A stretch of 64,000 bases of DNA from contig CANNGN010000003.1 in the NCBI GenBank assembly GCA_947504195.1, positions 1 to 64,000 of the forward strand, given 5' to 3'. The position numbers and the translations under genes are program-made. The notes beneath the pieces were generated by a model. That model saw nothing but the letters and a program-made list of their open reading frames with translations, was not told the DNA's origin and did no database searches. Source of the stretch: an uncultured Vibrio sp. (GTDB lineage Bacteria; Pseudomonadota; Gammaproteobacteria; Enterobacterales; Vibrionaceae). Positions 17,620 through 26,825 of this stretch are shown piece by piece. Numbering within the stretch: the first letter of the stretch is position 1; every line of letters begins with the position of its first letter.

Positions 17620-17768
17620 ATTGACCTTAAACTTCTTCCTTCAACCAAACAAACACGGCAGATAATATCAACAGGGTAACTTACATTCACAAAAAACACG
17701 ACTCTCGAAGTCGTCTCTTTTTGAACCATTATAGCGTGTGCGTTAGACCAGAGTTCCTAACAGCATAG

Positions 17769-18719
17769 TTAGGTAGGTTCCGCTGTTTTCGTTACATCTA
17801 ATTGTTCAGGAATAAGTATACCGGATGCGAAGTCTTCTAACACTTTAAAAAATGCTTCCCCTGCCGGAGTCAATTGCTGTTGCTTTAATTTCACAATGCC
17901 CATTGTTAGAGGCATAAGATCCCCTTCCAATGGAATCGACGCAAACTTGGTTCCATCAAGTGCAATGTTACTGTGAACCGGAGTGTTGAAGATAGAATAC
18001 CCAAAGCCATTTGCAACCATTCCCCTTACCATGCCTAGTGAATGTGCATGATACCCAACAGTTGGCTTGGTACCTTGAGATAAAAATAGGGAGTGGAAAT
18101 ATTCTCGACTGACGGGCCAATCGAGCATCACCATCGGATAATTAGCTAACTCTTTTATCGAAACGCCTTTCTTTTTGGCTAAAGGATGGTCGAGTTCGCA
18201 AACCACGTAAGGCGGTAAGCTAATCAGCGGGATAAATTCAACAATGGAAGGCAGTTGCATATCGTAGGTTATTGCAAATTCATATTTGCTCGTGATTAAC
18301 CCTTCAAGTAAATCGCGTTGATGCTTTTCATCACATTGAACCGTTACGGCTGGATATTTCTCAACGAACTCTTTAAGCATTGCAGGCATCATCAACGAGG
18401 TGAACGTAGGGAAACCAACTATCCGCAGTGATCCTGATATTTCGGTTCCCAGCGAACTGACGAACTGAGAAAGATCCTCAGCACCCTGTAGCAGAGCTTT
18501 CGCTTTATGATAAAACTCCGCACCTTGACTGGTTAGGGCTAACCCTTGAGCGTGATGGCGAATAAACAACTTCAACCCGGTAACATCTTCGAGATGATGA
18601 ATGGCGCACGAGATTGATGGTTGAGAAACAAATAGCACCTCCGCAGCCTTGGTGACACTGCTATGTTCTCCAGCTGCAACGAAATACGTGAGTTGTTTCA
18701 ATGTGAATTTATTTGCCAT
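17769..18719 (-). CDS. LysR family transcriptional regulator
   Basis: 316 residues with an N-terminal winged HTH (residues 5-65; VTKAAEVLFVSQPSISCAIHHLE) and the C-terminal LysR_substrate domain. It is transcribed leftward, downstream of the DUF1028/RidA/monooxygenase operon on the same strand and separated by 262 bp. Its target is not obvious from position: either that operon or the unlinked amine genes. The HTH region resembles CynR/CbbR-type LTTRs. Confidence 0.87.
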   Translation of the reverse strand: MANKFTLKQLTYFVAAGEHSSVTKAAEVLFVSQPSISCAIHHLEDVTGLKLFIRHHAQGLALTSQGAEFYHKAKALLQGAEDLSQFVSSLGTEISGSLRIVGFPTFTSLMMPAMLKEFVEKYPAVTVQCDEKHQRDLLEGLITSKYEFAITYDMQLPSIVEFIPLISLPPYVVCELDHPLAKKKGVSIKELANYPMVMLDWPVSREYFHSLFLSQGTKPTVGYHAHSLGMVRGMVANGFGYSIFNTPVHSNIALDGTKFASIPLEGDLMPLTMGIVKLKQQQLTPAGEAFFKVLEDFASGILIPEQLDVTKTAEPT

Positions 18720-18981
18720 TTTTCATCTCGATTGTTGCATTTATGTTGTGGTTATTAGAAAAGTGTACTGAATTAATTAATCAAATACAAAGCATACTTT
18801 AGTTTAATAAAACTAATTCATAGCCACAGAATATGTATAAATTACAAATCTTATTATTTATCAATAACAGACAAGATCGCCATAAATTTAGCTTCAAACA
18901 CACAATCGCCTTATTTCCTCAAGAAAATAAGGCGATGAAATTAGTCAGGTTGAGAGCGAAACCTATGGCTTGTTACAGCCT

Positions 18982-19656
18982 TTACTCATCTCCAGGAACA
19001 CCATAACTTGCGGCAGAATCTGGAGATTCAGCACGTAAGATATAGTCTTTGATCTGAGGGCTATAAACATCCAATAGTGTTCCAAGTTCTTCTATCGGTA
19101 GGTCATTCCAATCAACACGAAGATCCACAATAGGCCAATTCTGATCACCATAGACTTTGAGTCCAGCTGACTTAACCGGCCCTGCTTCACCGCCATTATC
19201 AACACCCGCTTGCAGAGAAAGTAATAAGCGTTCTGGTAAACTTAATTGTTCATTTGCTTCAAAAAAGTCAACCATAGCTTGAGGAACAGAGGTATTGTCT
19301 AACAGGTTACCCATTGCAATGCATGAGTCCCCTATCGCTTCTCCAACGTTTCCTAAAGCATTCGCGCCGCTGTAAACAACACTCTCGTTCTTTCCATCAA
19401 GAATACCCAGTTGGCGATACTCAATATGCTGCTCCGAACGGCGCAAAATATCTAACGCTTGTTGAGGTGTATTTCCGAGCTCCAACTGCTCTAGACCTAG
19501 AGGCCCAAGATCTGGGTTAGTGATATTCTGAGTTAAAACAACACCAACTTTTGACTTAGCAAATGCACATCGGCTTGCAACACTGATACTTGATGATGAA
19601 ATAGCAGTACCAAACATCCCAGTTTTCTTACAAAAACCCGCAATGGAAAATGTCAT
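18982..19656 (-). CDS. DUF1028 family protein (Ntn-hydrolase-like)
   Basis: 224 residues from the ATG at 19656, supported by AAGGAATC; the longer frame begins inside the RidA gene. The N-terminal MTFSIAGFCKKTGMFG and the following SRCAFAKSKVGVVLTQ, then GPLGLEQLELG, are typical of DUF1028, a family related to Ntn-hydrolases with unknown chemistry. It is the last gene of a three-gene operon with an FAD monooxygenase and a RidA-family protein. This suggests a hydrolytic step after monooxygenation and imine or enamine clearance. Confidence 0.9.
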   Translation of the reverse strand: MTFSIAGFCKKTGMFGTAISSSSISVASRCAFAKSKVGVVLTQNITNPDLGPLGLEQLELGNTPQQALDILRRSEQHIEYRQLGILDGKNESVVYSGANALGNVGEAIGDSCIAMGNLLDNTSVPQAMVDFFEANEQLSLPERLLLSLQAGVDNGGEAGPVKSAGLKVYGDQNWPIVDLRVDWNDLPIEELGTLLDVYSPQIKDYILRAESPDSAASYGVPGDE

Positions 19657-19669
19657 TATTGATTCCTTT

Positions 19670-20089
19670 CTAATTCGCTTCTTCTGGCAATACGGCGATA
19701 ACGTCAATTTCCATTAACCACTCAGGCTGAGCAAGTCCAGCAACGACCAACCCTGTAGAAATTGGGAATACGCCTTTTAGCCACTTACCAACTTCTTTGT
19801 ATACTGGCTCTCTGAATCGAGGGTCAGTGATATACGTGGTTGTTTTAACTATATGACTCAAATCAGAACCACATTCCTCAAGCAACTGCTTTACATTTTT
19901 CATCGCTTGCTCTGCTTGCTTTTGTGGGTCACCGAGTCCAACAAGATTACCCTCAAAGTCAGTGCCAATTTGGCCACGAACATAGATGGTATTACCCGCA
20001 ACAACTGCTTGGCACAGATCGTTGTCTAAAGACTGAGTTGGATAAGTTTCTTTCGTATTAAACATACGAATACGTTTATGAGTCGGCAT
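19670..20089 (-). CDS. RidA family protein (imine/enamine deaminase-like)
   Basis: 139 residues with the RidA/YjgF core: DLCQAVVAGNTIYVRGQIGTD near the N-terminus and CGSDLSHIVKTTTYITDPRFR in the middle. Archetypal RidA uses a conserved arginine late in the fold; this copy has no obvious R at the usual RVEI-type position (QPEWLMEIDVIAV instead). It probably belongs to an Rid subfamily with other chemistry. Gap to the upstream monooxygenase stop is 52 bases. Confidence 0.88.
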   Translation of the reverse strand: MPTHKRIRMFNTKETYPTQSLDNDLCQAVVAGNTIYVRGQIGTDFEGNLVGLGDPQKQAEQAMKNVKQLLEECGSDLSHIVKTTTYITDPRFREPVYKEVGKWLKGVFPISTGLVVAGLAQPEWLMEIDVIAVLPEEAN

Positions 20090-20141
20090 ACAGGTTCCTA
20101 TTGTTCAATAATTAAATTATGGTGCTAGGTCTTAGCAACCA

Positions 20142-21398
20142 TTACTTCTTTTCATATCGATGATATTTATTTTGCGTCCCGATATGATCAGCAACATATT
20201 TCGCATCATGCCAACAACCCCAGATAAACGTCGAACCACGACGAGATAACCAAGGTAAACCGACAAAATACATACCAGGTGCTGCGGTAACACCACGTTG
20301 ATGTATCGGCGCTCCATTTTCAGAAATCACGTCTACATCGAGCCAGCTATAATCAGATTTAAAGCCAGTTGCCCAAATAATCGTAGTAATACCTTTCGCT
20401 GCAAGGTCGACTTCAAGAAGCGGGTTTAGCATACATTCAGGTGTTGCTACCTCACGCCTTGCTTCCGGCTCTTCTGGAAGATCCAAACCGTGCTTTTTAA
20501 TATACGCATCAGCAGCATCAAGTAAAGAGAGATAATTTTTATCACCGTTGTTAACGTTGGTCACTAGATCTTCGCCAACATAAATCTTACCGTTTTCATA
20601 AGACTCTGTGCGGCCTAACAACGTAATTCCATCATGAGCGAGCTGACGAAAATCTATCGTGATTCCTTCATGTGCACCACTTACTGCGATAGTAACGTGC
20701 TCTGTACCAGGTTCAACAGCAGGTGCATCCCATAAGCCGAGTACACCAAGCCACCAAACGAAATCTCTGCCACGGTAGGCGCGTGGTGGGCGATCATGTG
20801 GTCCTACAGACAGATAAACATCTTTCCCTGCTCGGTTAAGTTCATCTGCTATTTGAACACCTGATGAACCCGCACCGACAACAAGCACACCGCCGTCATT
20901 TAGCTGGCCTGGGTTAAAATATTGAGACGAATGAATCTGAGATACTGACTCAGACTCCGGCATGATTGGCGGAATCGATGGATATTGAAACGGTCCAGTC
21001 GCGCAAACAATATGTTTGGCTTTAATCACACCTTTGCTCGTTTCAACGGTATAACCTAGCTCTTCTTCAAGCGGAGACACTCGGTTAACTTCAACGCCGG
21101 TATAAACAGGTAATTGGAATTTTTCAACATACTCGACGAAGTAAGATGCAACACGTTCTTTAGATGGAAACGCATCTTGGTCGATATCATCAAAATTCAA
21201 GTTTGGGAAACGGTCATGCCATGCTGGACCGTTTGCTACCAATGAATCCCATCGTTGCGATCGCCATCTTTCTGCTATACGATTTTTTTCAATAACAACG
21301 TGATTGATATCAAGAGCTGTTAGATGTTCACTTGTTGCAATGCCAGCTTGTCCGGCACCAATAACAACGGTATCAACTTCTAGATTGTGTAAGTCCAT
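20142..21398 (-). CDS. Flavin-containing monooxygenase-like FAD/NAD(P) oxidoreductase
   Basis: 418 residues from the ATG at 21398, preceded by AAGGTGAC; the GTG at 21407 is a weaker alternative. An FAD-binding GAGQAG motif lies near residue 15 and a second dinucleotide motif VVGAGSSGVQIADEL near 178, the layout of FMO/CzcO-like enzymes that oxygenate N- or S-containing compounds using NAD(P)H. First gene of the monooxygenase-RidA-DUF1028 operon. The substrate is unknown; similar operons in bacteria are linked with purine, urea-like or amine catabolism, which I cannot verify here. Confidence 0.87.
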   Translation of the reverse strand: MDLHNLEVDTVVIGAGQAGIATSEHLTALDINHVVIEKNRIAERWRSQRWDSLVANGPAWHDRFPNLNFDDIDQDAFPSKERVASYFVEYVEKFQLPVYTGVEVNRVSPLEEELGYTVETSKGVIKAKHIVCATGPFQYPSIPPIMPESESVSQIHSSQYFNPGQLNDGGVLVVGAGSSGVQIADELNRAGKDVYLSVGPHDRPPRAYRGRDFVWWLGVLGLWDAPAVEPGTEHVTIAVSGAHEGITIDFRQLAHDGITLLGRTESYENGKIYVGEDLVTNVNNGDKNYLSLLDAADAYIKKHGLDLPEEPEARREVATPECMLNPLLEVDLAAKGITTIIWATGFKSDYSWLDVDVISENGAPIHQRGVTAAPGMYFVGLPWLSRRGSTFIWGCWHDAKYVADHIGTQNKYHRYEKK

Positions 21399-22260
21399 TT
21401 TTGTCACCTTTTTTAACTTCCATTTTTGTTAGTACTGAGAGTAAAAGAAGATATTTAATCAATAAAATATGATTAACTAATTCTCTACATCGAAAAATAT
21501 TATCCAACAGGATAAATTCAATAAATTCATGTGTTTTCAATCCCAATATAATCATCAAAAATGTTGATTTATAGGAATAATAAATATATTTAAGTTAGTA
21601 GGTTAAAATGATAACTCGCATCAAGCATGTTCATTTCAATAGCGAGAAATTATTCTATAAAAATAAATTTTTAGATTTTTCATTTTAAAAAAATAAATTT
21701 TATGTAACATCTATATTATAGATAGAATACACAATAATTATTATAAACATACCGAGAAATAACCTAGCCTATTAAGTTATAAGCCCTAGAAAATTCAGAG
21801 CACTTCCTATTCTGCGCGCGATATATGCCGTTAACGATATTCGCCATGCATTTGCTCGCAAAGGTTAGTTCGCATTTTCACAAGTGTAACGTCAGATACA
21901 TACACAGCAGAGAGCTCCGAGAATTTTAGAAAATCTCGAAGAGAGAGCATTAGACTCATAAAGTGTCAAAAAAATCGCCCAATAAATAATCAACTCTTAT
22001 TAAAAATAAACATTAGTTATTATTCACACTATGAATAATAACATTCTAATCATTATTATCAGTCATTTTAAAAATTCCCAATCACCATTAGAATGCTATT
22101 AAAACAAAGAACAAAACATCGCTTTTGAAAAAATATGTATAAATAATTAAAATATATAAAATTAAATAGCTATTAAATATAGATTTAATTTCAGTAAAAA
22201 CCCACTTATGTGATGTTATTGTACTGTTTTTGAGAACTCTATATGGCTTTAGATAAAATT
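21399..22260. other. AT-rich intergenic region with an 11-bp inverted repeat
   Basis: 862 bp without a convincing gene on either strand. The only clear structure is a perfect inverted repeat GTTATTATTCA (22016-22026) / TGAATAATAAC (22032-22042) with a 5-base spacer, about 620 bases upstream of the monooxygenase start. It looks like a dimeric regulator site. No RNA gene or terminator could be supported. Confidence 0.4.
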
Positions 22261-23418
22261 TTATTCACTCAGAGAAAGAATAAGCCGTTCTAAAAATATC
22301 TCCGATTTCGTTATCTGTTCAAGATGGATATATTCATTTGGTTTATGTCCCTGTTCCATATTTCCAGGTCCACATACAACCGTTGGCACGCCAAGCCTTT
22401 CACTAAACAAGCCCCCTTCGGTTCCAAAATTTATCTGTCCCTCTTCAGCGTCATCGACCAAGCTTTTTAAGTAACTCAAGATGTCTTGGTCTTCGGTTTT
22501 CGCCAATCCGGGGTATTCTGTGAGCATCTCTATTTCAATATTGGCTTCGGGAGAGACACCTTGAATATCTTCAATTAACTCTTGGACGTATTGGGTAAAG
22601 GCCTGAAAAAACACTTTCGGATCATCAGCGGCAATATTTCGTATTTCAAAGTCAAATTGACAATGTTTCGGTACAATATTAAGCGCGGTACCGCCATGCA
22701 CGGTGCCAGTATGAATAGTGCTATAGGGAATTTCGTAATCGTCGTTGAATGGACCATTGTGTTTCTTGTCGTTCGCGGCATCTTCTAACCAGTTAATCAT
22801 TCGAGCAGCAATGTTAACTGCATTAACCCCATAAGGTGCCATACCAGAATGACACTCTTTGCCCGTGACAATCACTCGTGCAGCTAACTTACCTTTATGA
22901 GACGTGACCAGTTTCATATCGGTCGGTTCACCAACAATACACGCTGCAGGTTTAACGTCCATATGGCGAAATTGCTCAATAAGGCTACGCACCCCTAAAC
23001 AACCGATTTCTTCGTCATAAGAAAAGGCTAAGTGGATTGGTTTTTTTAATGAAGCGTTAACCATAGAGGGAACGCTCGACAAAACGACAGCGACGAATGA
23101 CTTCATATCTGTCGTTCCCCTGCCGTACGCTTTGTCATCTTTGAAGGTTAGCGTATAAGGATCTGTATCCCATTGTTGCCCAGTAACTGGAACCGTATCA
23201 GTATGACCAGACAGCATAACACCTGGTTTATCTATTGGGCCGATAACGGCATGTAAATTAGCCTTGGTTCGTTCATCATTGTAATCAAGATCTGACTCTA
23301 CGCCATACTCTAGAAGAAACGCTTGAACAAACTCCATTAACGCTAAATTAGATAATTTACTTGTCGTATCAAACCCTATCAGAGTTTCCAGTGTTTTCAA
23401 TGTCAACTGACTAGCCAT
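22261..23418 (-). CDS. argE: Acetylornithine deacetylase (ArgE) family M20 peptidase
   Basis: 385 residues, normal for ArgE. M20 metal-site motifs are seen: SGHTDTVPV near 71 (first zinc His and Asp), RGTTDMKS near 102 (bridging Asp), and DEEIGCLG near 137 (catalytic Glu followed by ligand Glu). ArgE releases ornithine and acetate from N-acetylornithine. No arginine biosynthesis genes are adjacent. It sits at the end of a taurine-type ABC/GMC cluster, so it is more likely a catabolic paralogue deacylating an imported N-acyl amino acid. 100 bp separate it from the GMC gene. Confidence 0.85.
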   Translation of the reverse strand: MASQLTLKTLETLIGFDTTSKLSNLALMEFVQAFLLEYGVESDLDYNDERTKANLHAVIGPIDKPGVMLSGHTDTVPVTGQQWDTDPYTLTFKDDKAYGRGTTDMKSFVAVVLSSVPSMVNASLKKPIHLAFSYDEEIGCLGVRSLIEQFRHMDVKPAACIVGEPTDMKLVTSHKGKLAARVIVTGKECHSGMAPYGVNAVNIAARMINWLEDAANDKKHNGPFNDDYEIPYSTIHTGTVHGGTALNIVPKHCQFDFEIRNIAADDPKVFFQAFTQYVQELIEDIQGVSPEANIEIEMLTEYPGLAKTEDQDILSYLKSLVDDAEEGQINFGTEGGLFSERLGVPTVVCGPGNMEQGHKPNEYIHLEQITKSEIFLERLILSLSE

Positions 23419-23518
23419 TTGTTTACCTGTTTACCTATTTGTTTTTTGGTTAACGCTTATACTGATAATTAAAGTTACTAATGATTCAAGTTACTGACGC
23501 TCTCAGTGGCTACAGAGT

Positions 23519-25129
23519 TTACGCTGCCACGGTCTGTGAAGGCGTTTTTATAAAATCTGCAGCTCGTTCGCCGATCATAATACAAACAGCATTGGTGTTA
23601 CCGCTTACCAGTGTTGGCATTATCGCAGCATCAGCCACTCGTAATCCCGCTATACCATGAACTTTTAATTCAGGACAAACGACAGATTGAGCATCCGTTC
23701 CCATCTTACACGTTCCCACTGGGTGGAAGACCGTAGCGCCGTACTCTTTAACATACTCAAGTAACTGCTCATCAGTCGTGCAATCTTTACCAGGAAGCAT
23801 TTCTGTCCCACGAGCGCCATCAAATTCTGAATCAGCGAGTATCTTACGAGCACAACGAATGCCTTCAATAAGCACTTTTGCATCGTCTTCATTTGATAGG
23901 AAATTATAATCTAACAACAGATCTTGTTCAGGCGTAATAGATACAAAGCCAATACTTTTAGGTCTCAACACACAAGTATGCACCGCATATCCATGTCCCC
24001 ATTCAAATAAGCGACCTCTGTGACTACGGTAGCCCGGCACGAAATGGAACTGAACATCTGGACGATCTTCACTTACCGTAGATGCAAATCCGCCAGCTTC
24101 AACGTAGTTTGTCGTCATCCACCCTTTTCGATTAAAGACATAACGAAAAGGAGAAGTTAAGATCTGCGGCAAAGCACCTAATGAGAAACCAAGTGTTTTG
24201 CTTGAATTCGATCGAACCGTCACCAAACCATCAAGATGATCTTGCAAGTTCTGACCGACACCAGGCAACTCGTGCTTTACATGAATCCCCGCTTTTTCTA
24301 ATTCTTCTCGTGGACCAATCCCCGATTTCATCAGAATAAATGGGCTACCTAGAGCACCCGCACTTAATATCACTTCTTGAGAACAAAATAGTGTCGACTT
24401 TGCTTCTCCTTGAGTAATGACGATACCCTTAGCTTGATTTTCGTCAATCAGAACTTTTTCAACATCAACATTAACCATCACATGTAAGTTTGGTCGTGCT
24501 TCAAGAACTGGGCTAACAAACGCTTTGTAGCTCGACTGACGCTTACCTTTAACTTGAGTCACGTTATAGATCCCAGCGCCAAGCTGTGCTTCCCCATTAA
24601 AATCCGAGTTGTGCTCAAGGCCAAGAGACTTTTTCGCCGCACGCACAAATTGGTGTGAGAATGGATTTGGATCTTTCGGTTTATCGACGAGTAACTCACC
24701 TTCAAAACCATGAAGATTTGATGACTGACCCAGCATGTTTTTTTCTGATTTCTTAAAGAATGGAAGTACGTCATCCCACCCCCAACCTTGCGCTCCTGAG
24801 TCTTTCCATTGATTGTAATCCGTTTCGTCACCACGAATATAAATCATACTGTTCATAGAAGACGAACCACCTAGCGCTCTTCCTCTTGGACAATGCAACA
24901 CTCGGTCGTTCATATTTTTCTGTGGTGCGGAATAATAGTTCCAACTGTACTTTTTGCTTTTATAGAGCGTAATGGTACCTGCTGGAATCTGAATTCTCGG
25001 AGAATTATCGCGGTCACCCGCTTCAATCAAGCAAACCGTAACATTCGGGTCTTCAGACAATCGACTTGCAATCACGCTTCCTGCGGAACCAGCTCCGACG
25101 ACAATGTAATCAAATGTGTTCTTTTCCAT
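23519..25129 (-). CDS. GMC family oxidoreductase (choline dehydrogenase-like)
   Basis: 536 residues. FAD-binding VVGAGSAGSVIASRLSE lies at residues 11-27, with the GMC signatures GRALGGSSSMNSMIYIRG (about 83-100) and SAGALGSPFILMKSGIGP (about 255). The C-terminal catalytic His region is FHPVGTCKMG. GMC enzymes oxidise primary alcohols such as choline to aldehydes. No betaine aldehyde dehydrogenase is adjacent, so choline is only one option. It lies 15 bases after the ABC ATPase gene, in one operon with the taurine-type importer. Confidence 0.9.
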   Translation of the reverse strand: MEKNTFDYIVVGAGSAGSVIASRLSEDPNVTVCLIEAGDRDNSPRIQIPAGTITLYKSKKYSWNYYSAPQKNMNDRVLHCPRGRALGGSSSMNSMIYIRGDETDYNQWKDSGAQGWGWDDVLPFFKKSEKNMLGQSSNLHGFEGELLVDKPKDPNPFSHQFVRAAKKSLGLEHNSDFNGEAQLGAGIYNVTQVKGKRQSSYKAFVSPVLEARPNLHVMVNVDVEKVLIDENQAKGIVITQGEAKSTLFCSQEVILSAGALGSPFILMKSGIGPREELEKAGIHVKHELPGVGQNLQDHLDGLVTVRSNSSKTLGFSLGALPQILTSPFRYVFNRKGWMTTNYVEAGGFASTVSEDRPDVQFHFVPGYRSHRGRLFEWGHGYAVHTCVLRPKSIGFVSITPEQDLLLDYNFLSNEDDAKVLIEGIRCARKILADSEFDGARGTEMLPGKDCTTDEQLLEYVKEYGATVFHPVGTCKMGTDAQSVVCPELKVHGIAGLRVADAAIMPTLVSGNTNAVCIMIGERAADFIKTPSQTVAA

Positions 25130-25144
25130 AGAACTTCCCTACTA

Positions 25145-26026
25145 CTAAGACTCTGCTTTATCTGCTATTTCAGTCATATCATCGTGAAGAAGCGATAAAA
25201 TCTCTCTTTTCAACGAAATGAATTCAGGATCCATGACCATATCGAGAGTTCTAGGATGTGGAATATTGACATCTAGAATCTTCTGTATGCGTCCTGGCTT
25301 CCCATCCATAACAAACACTCGATCACCCAACATAATTGCTTCATCGATATCATGAGTCACAAATACAACGGTTTTCTTACTGTGTTCCCAAACTTGCAGC
25401 AGCAGTTGTTGCATTTGCATGCGAGTTTGGCTGTCCAACGCGCCAAATGGTTCATCCATTAGCAGTATTTCTGGGTCATTGGCCAACGAGCGTGCAATGG
25501 CGACTCGCTGTTTCATGCCTCCAGAAAGTTGATTCGGATAGTTGTCAGCAAAGCTATCTAAACCTACTTCCGTTAAATATTTCTCAACGATTACTTTACG
25601 TTGCGCTGCAGGCATCTTCTTTTGCTTAAGACCAAATTCGATATTTTCAGCGACGGTTAACCAAGGAAACAAGGTGTAGCCTTGGAAGACCATGCCTCGA
25701 TCGGCTCCTGGTCCGTCGACAATCTTATCTGCCACTCTGATCTTACCTTCAGTCGGATCATTTAACCCGGCTGTAAGATAAAGCAGGCTCGATTTACCAC
25801 AGCCAGAAGGCCCAACGATTACTGCAAATTCATTCTTTTTCACTTCCATTGATACGTCTTTCAGAGCCGTAAAGCTTCCACCATTTGGCGTGGGAAATTT
25901 TAACGTGATGTTATCAATGTGCAGTTGAACTGTTTTCTTATCCACTACTTCTTGAATATCAACAACGGAATTCTCAGAAGGTTGCGTTAAAGGCGTTGTC
26001 GACATTGGTTCGCTTAGTTGGCCCAT
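25145..26026 (-). CDS. ABC ATP-binding protein, taurine/nitrate/sulfonate type
   Basis: 293 residues. After an N-terminal extension of about 35 residues come Walker A GPSGCGKSSLLYL, signature LSGGMKQRVAIARSL, Walker B ILLMDEPFGALD and switch His VTHDIDEA. The MKQR and DEPFGALD forms are typical of the TauB/SsuB/NrtD class. Its start overlaps the permease end by 13 bases. It powers the permease and binding protein encoded upstream. Confidence 0.93.
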   Translation of the reverse strand: MGQLSEPMSTTPLTQPSENSVVDIQEVVDKKTVQLHIDNITLKFPTPNGGSFTALKDVSMEVKKNEFAVIVGPSGCGKSSLLYLTAGLNDPTEGKIRVADKIVDGPGADRGMVFQGYTLFPWLTVAENIEFGLKQKKMPAAQRKVIVEKYLTEVGLDSFADNYPNQLSGGMKQRVAIARSLANDPEILLMDEPFGALDSQTRMQMQQLLLQVWEHSKKTVVFVTHDIDEAIMLGDRVFVMDGKPGRIQKILDVNIPHPRTLDMVMDPEFISLKREILSLLHDDMTEIADKAES

Positions 26027-26811
26027 GAGCTTATTCTCTCTCTTAGAATTTTGAAAAACTGATCCGTACCTAGGCCTAACAACCCGATCACAACAATCGC
26101 TAGGAAAATCACATCAACTTGGAAACCACGCATGGCTTTAAGACTGATGTATCCTAATCCGCTGGTCGCGGCGACAAGCTCAGCGACAACAAGGTAGGTC
26201 CAAGCCCAACCAATCGTGACGCGTAACGTATCTAAAATACCCGGCAGTGACGCTGGTGCGATAACCTGAGAAACCACTTTAAATCGGCTGGTTCCTAGCG
26301 TATATGCCGCGTGTAAAAGGTCTTTTGAAACATTTCGAGACACATCGGATATCATCACAAGCTGCTGGAAAAAGACGCCAAAGAAAATAACCGTCACACG
26401 CTGCTCAATACCAATACCGATCCACAATATAAATAGCGGAACAAATGACGTTACTGGCAAATAGCGAATAAAGTTAACGAGTGGTTCTAGCAGTGACTGA
26501 ACGATTTTAAAGCTTCCCATCAACATTCCCAATGGAATAGCAATGATCGCAGAAACCCAAAAACCAATTAATACCACTTGCACACTTGCCCAAATATGTC
26601 CGATTAGACTGCCGTCCTCCACAAGACGTATTCCAGTTTGGAGTACGTCTAATGGAGAAGGTAGGAACATACTTGGCACTATATCGCTCATCGAAAGGAT
26701 GAACCAACTGGACAACATTACGATCCAGCTGATTGCACCAGCACCTAACACTATCTTCCTAGGTAACGGTTCCTTAGGTGAAGTGAGCTGCTTAAAACTT
26801 ATAGAGGCCAT
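26014..26811 (-). CDS. ABC permease, taurine/sulfonate type (TauC/SsuC-like)
   Basis: 265 residues with six membrane segments. The BPD_transp_1 EAA loop is at about residues 172-195 (AAYTLGTSRFKVVSQVIAPASLP). The IRYLPVTSFVPLFILWIGIG stretch is highly characteristic of the TauC/SsuC/NrtB group. 14 bases separate it from the binding-protein gene. Confidence 0.92.
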   Translation of the reverse strand: MASISFKQLTSPKEPLPRKIVLGAGAISWIVMLSSWFILSMSDIVPSMFLPSPLDVLQTGIRLVEDGSLIGHIWASVQVVLIGFWVSAIIAIPLGMLMGSFKIVQSLLEPLVNFIRYLPVTSFVPLFILWIGIGIEQRVTVIFFGVFFQQLVMISDVSRNVSKDLLHAAYTLGTSRFKVVSQVIAPASLPGILDTLRVTIGWAWTYLVVAELVAATSGLGYISLKAMRGFQVDVIFLAIVVIGLLGLGTDQFFKILRERISSWAN

Positions 26812-26825
26812 TGATGAATTCCTTT

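Noticed and set aside
22261..23418. Treating the ArgE-like gene as part of arginine biosynthesis
   Set aside because: No other arg biosynthetic gene is nearby, and the context is a catabolic importer cluster.
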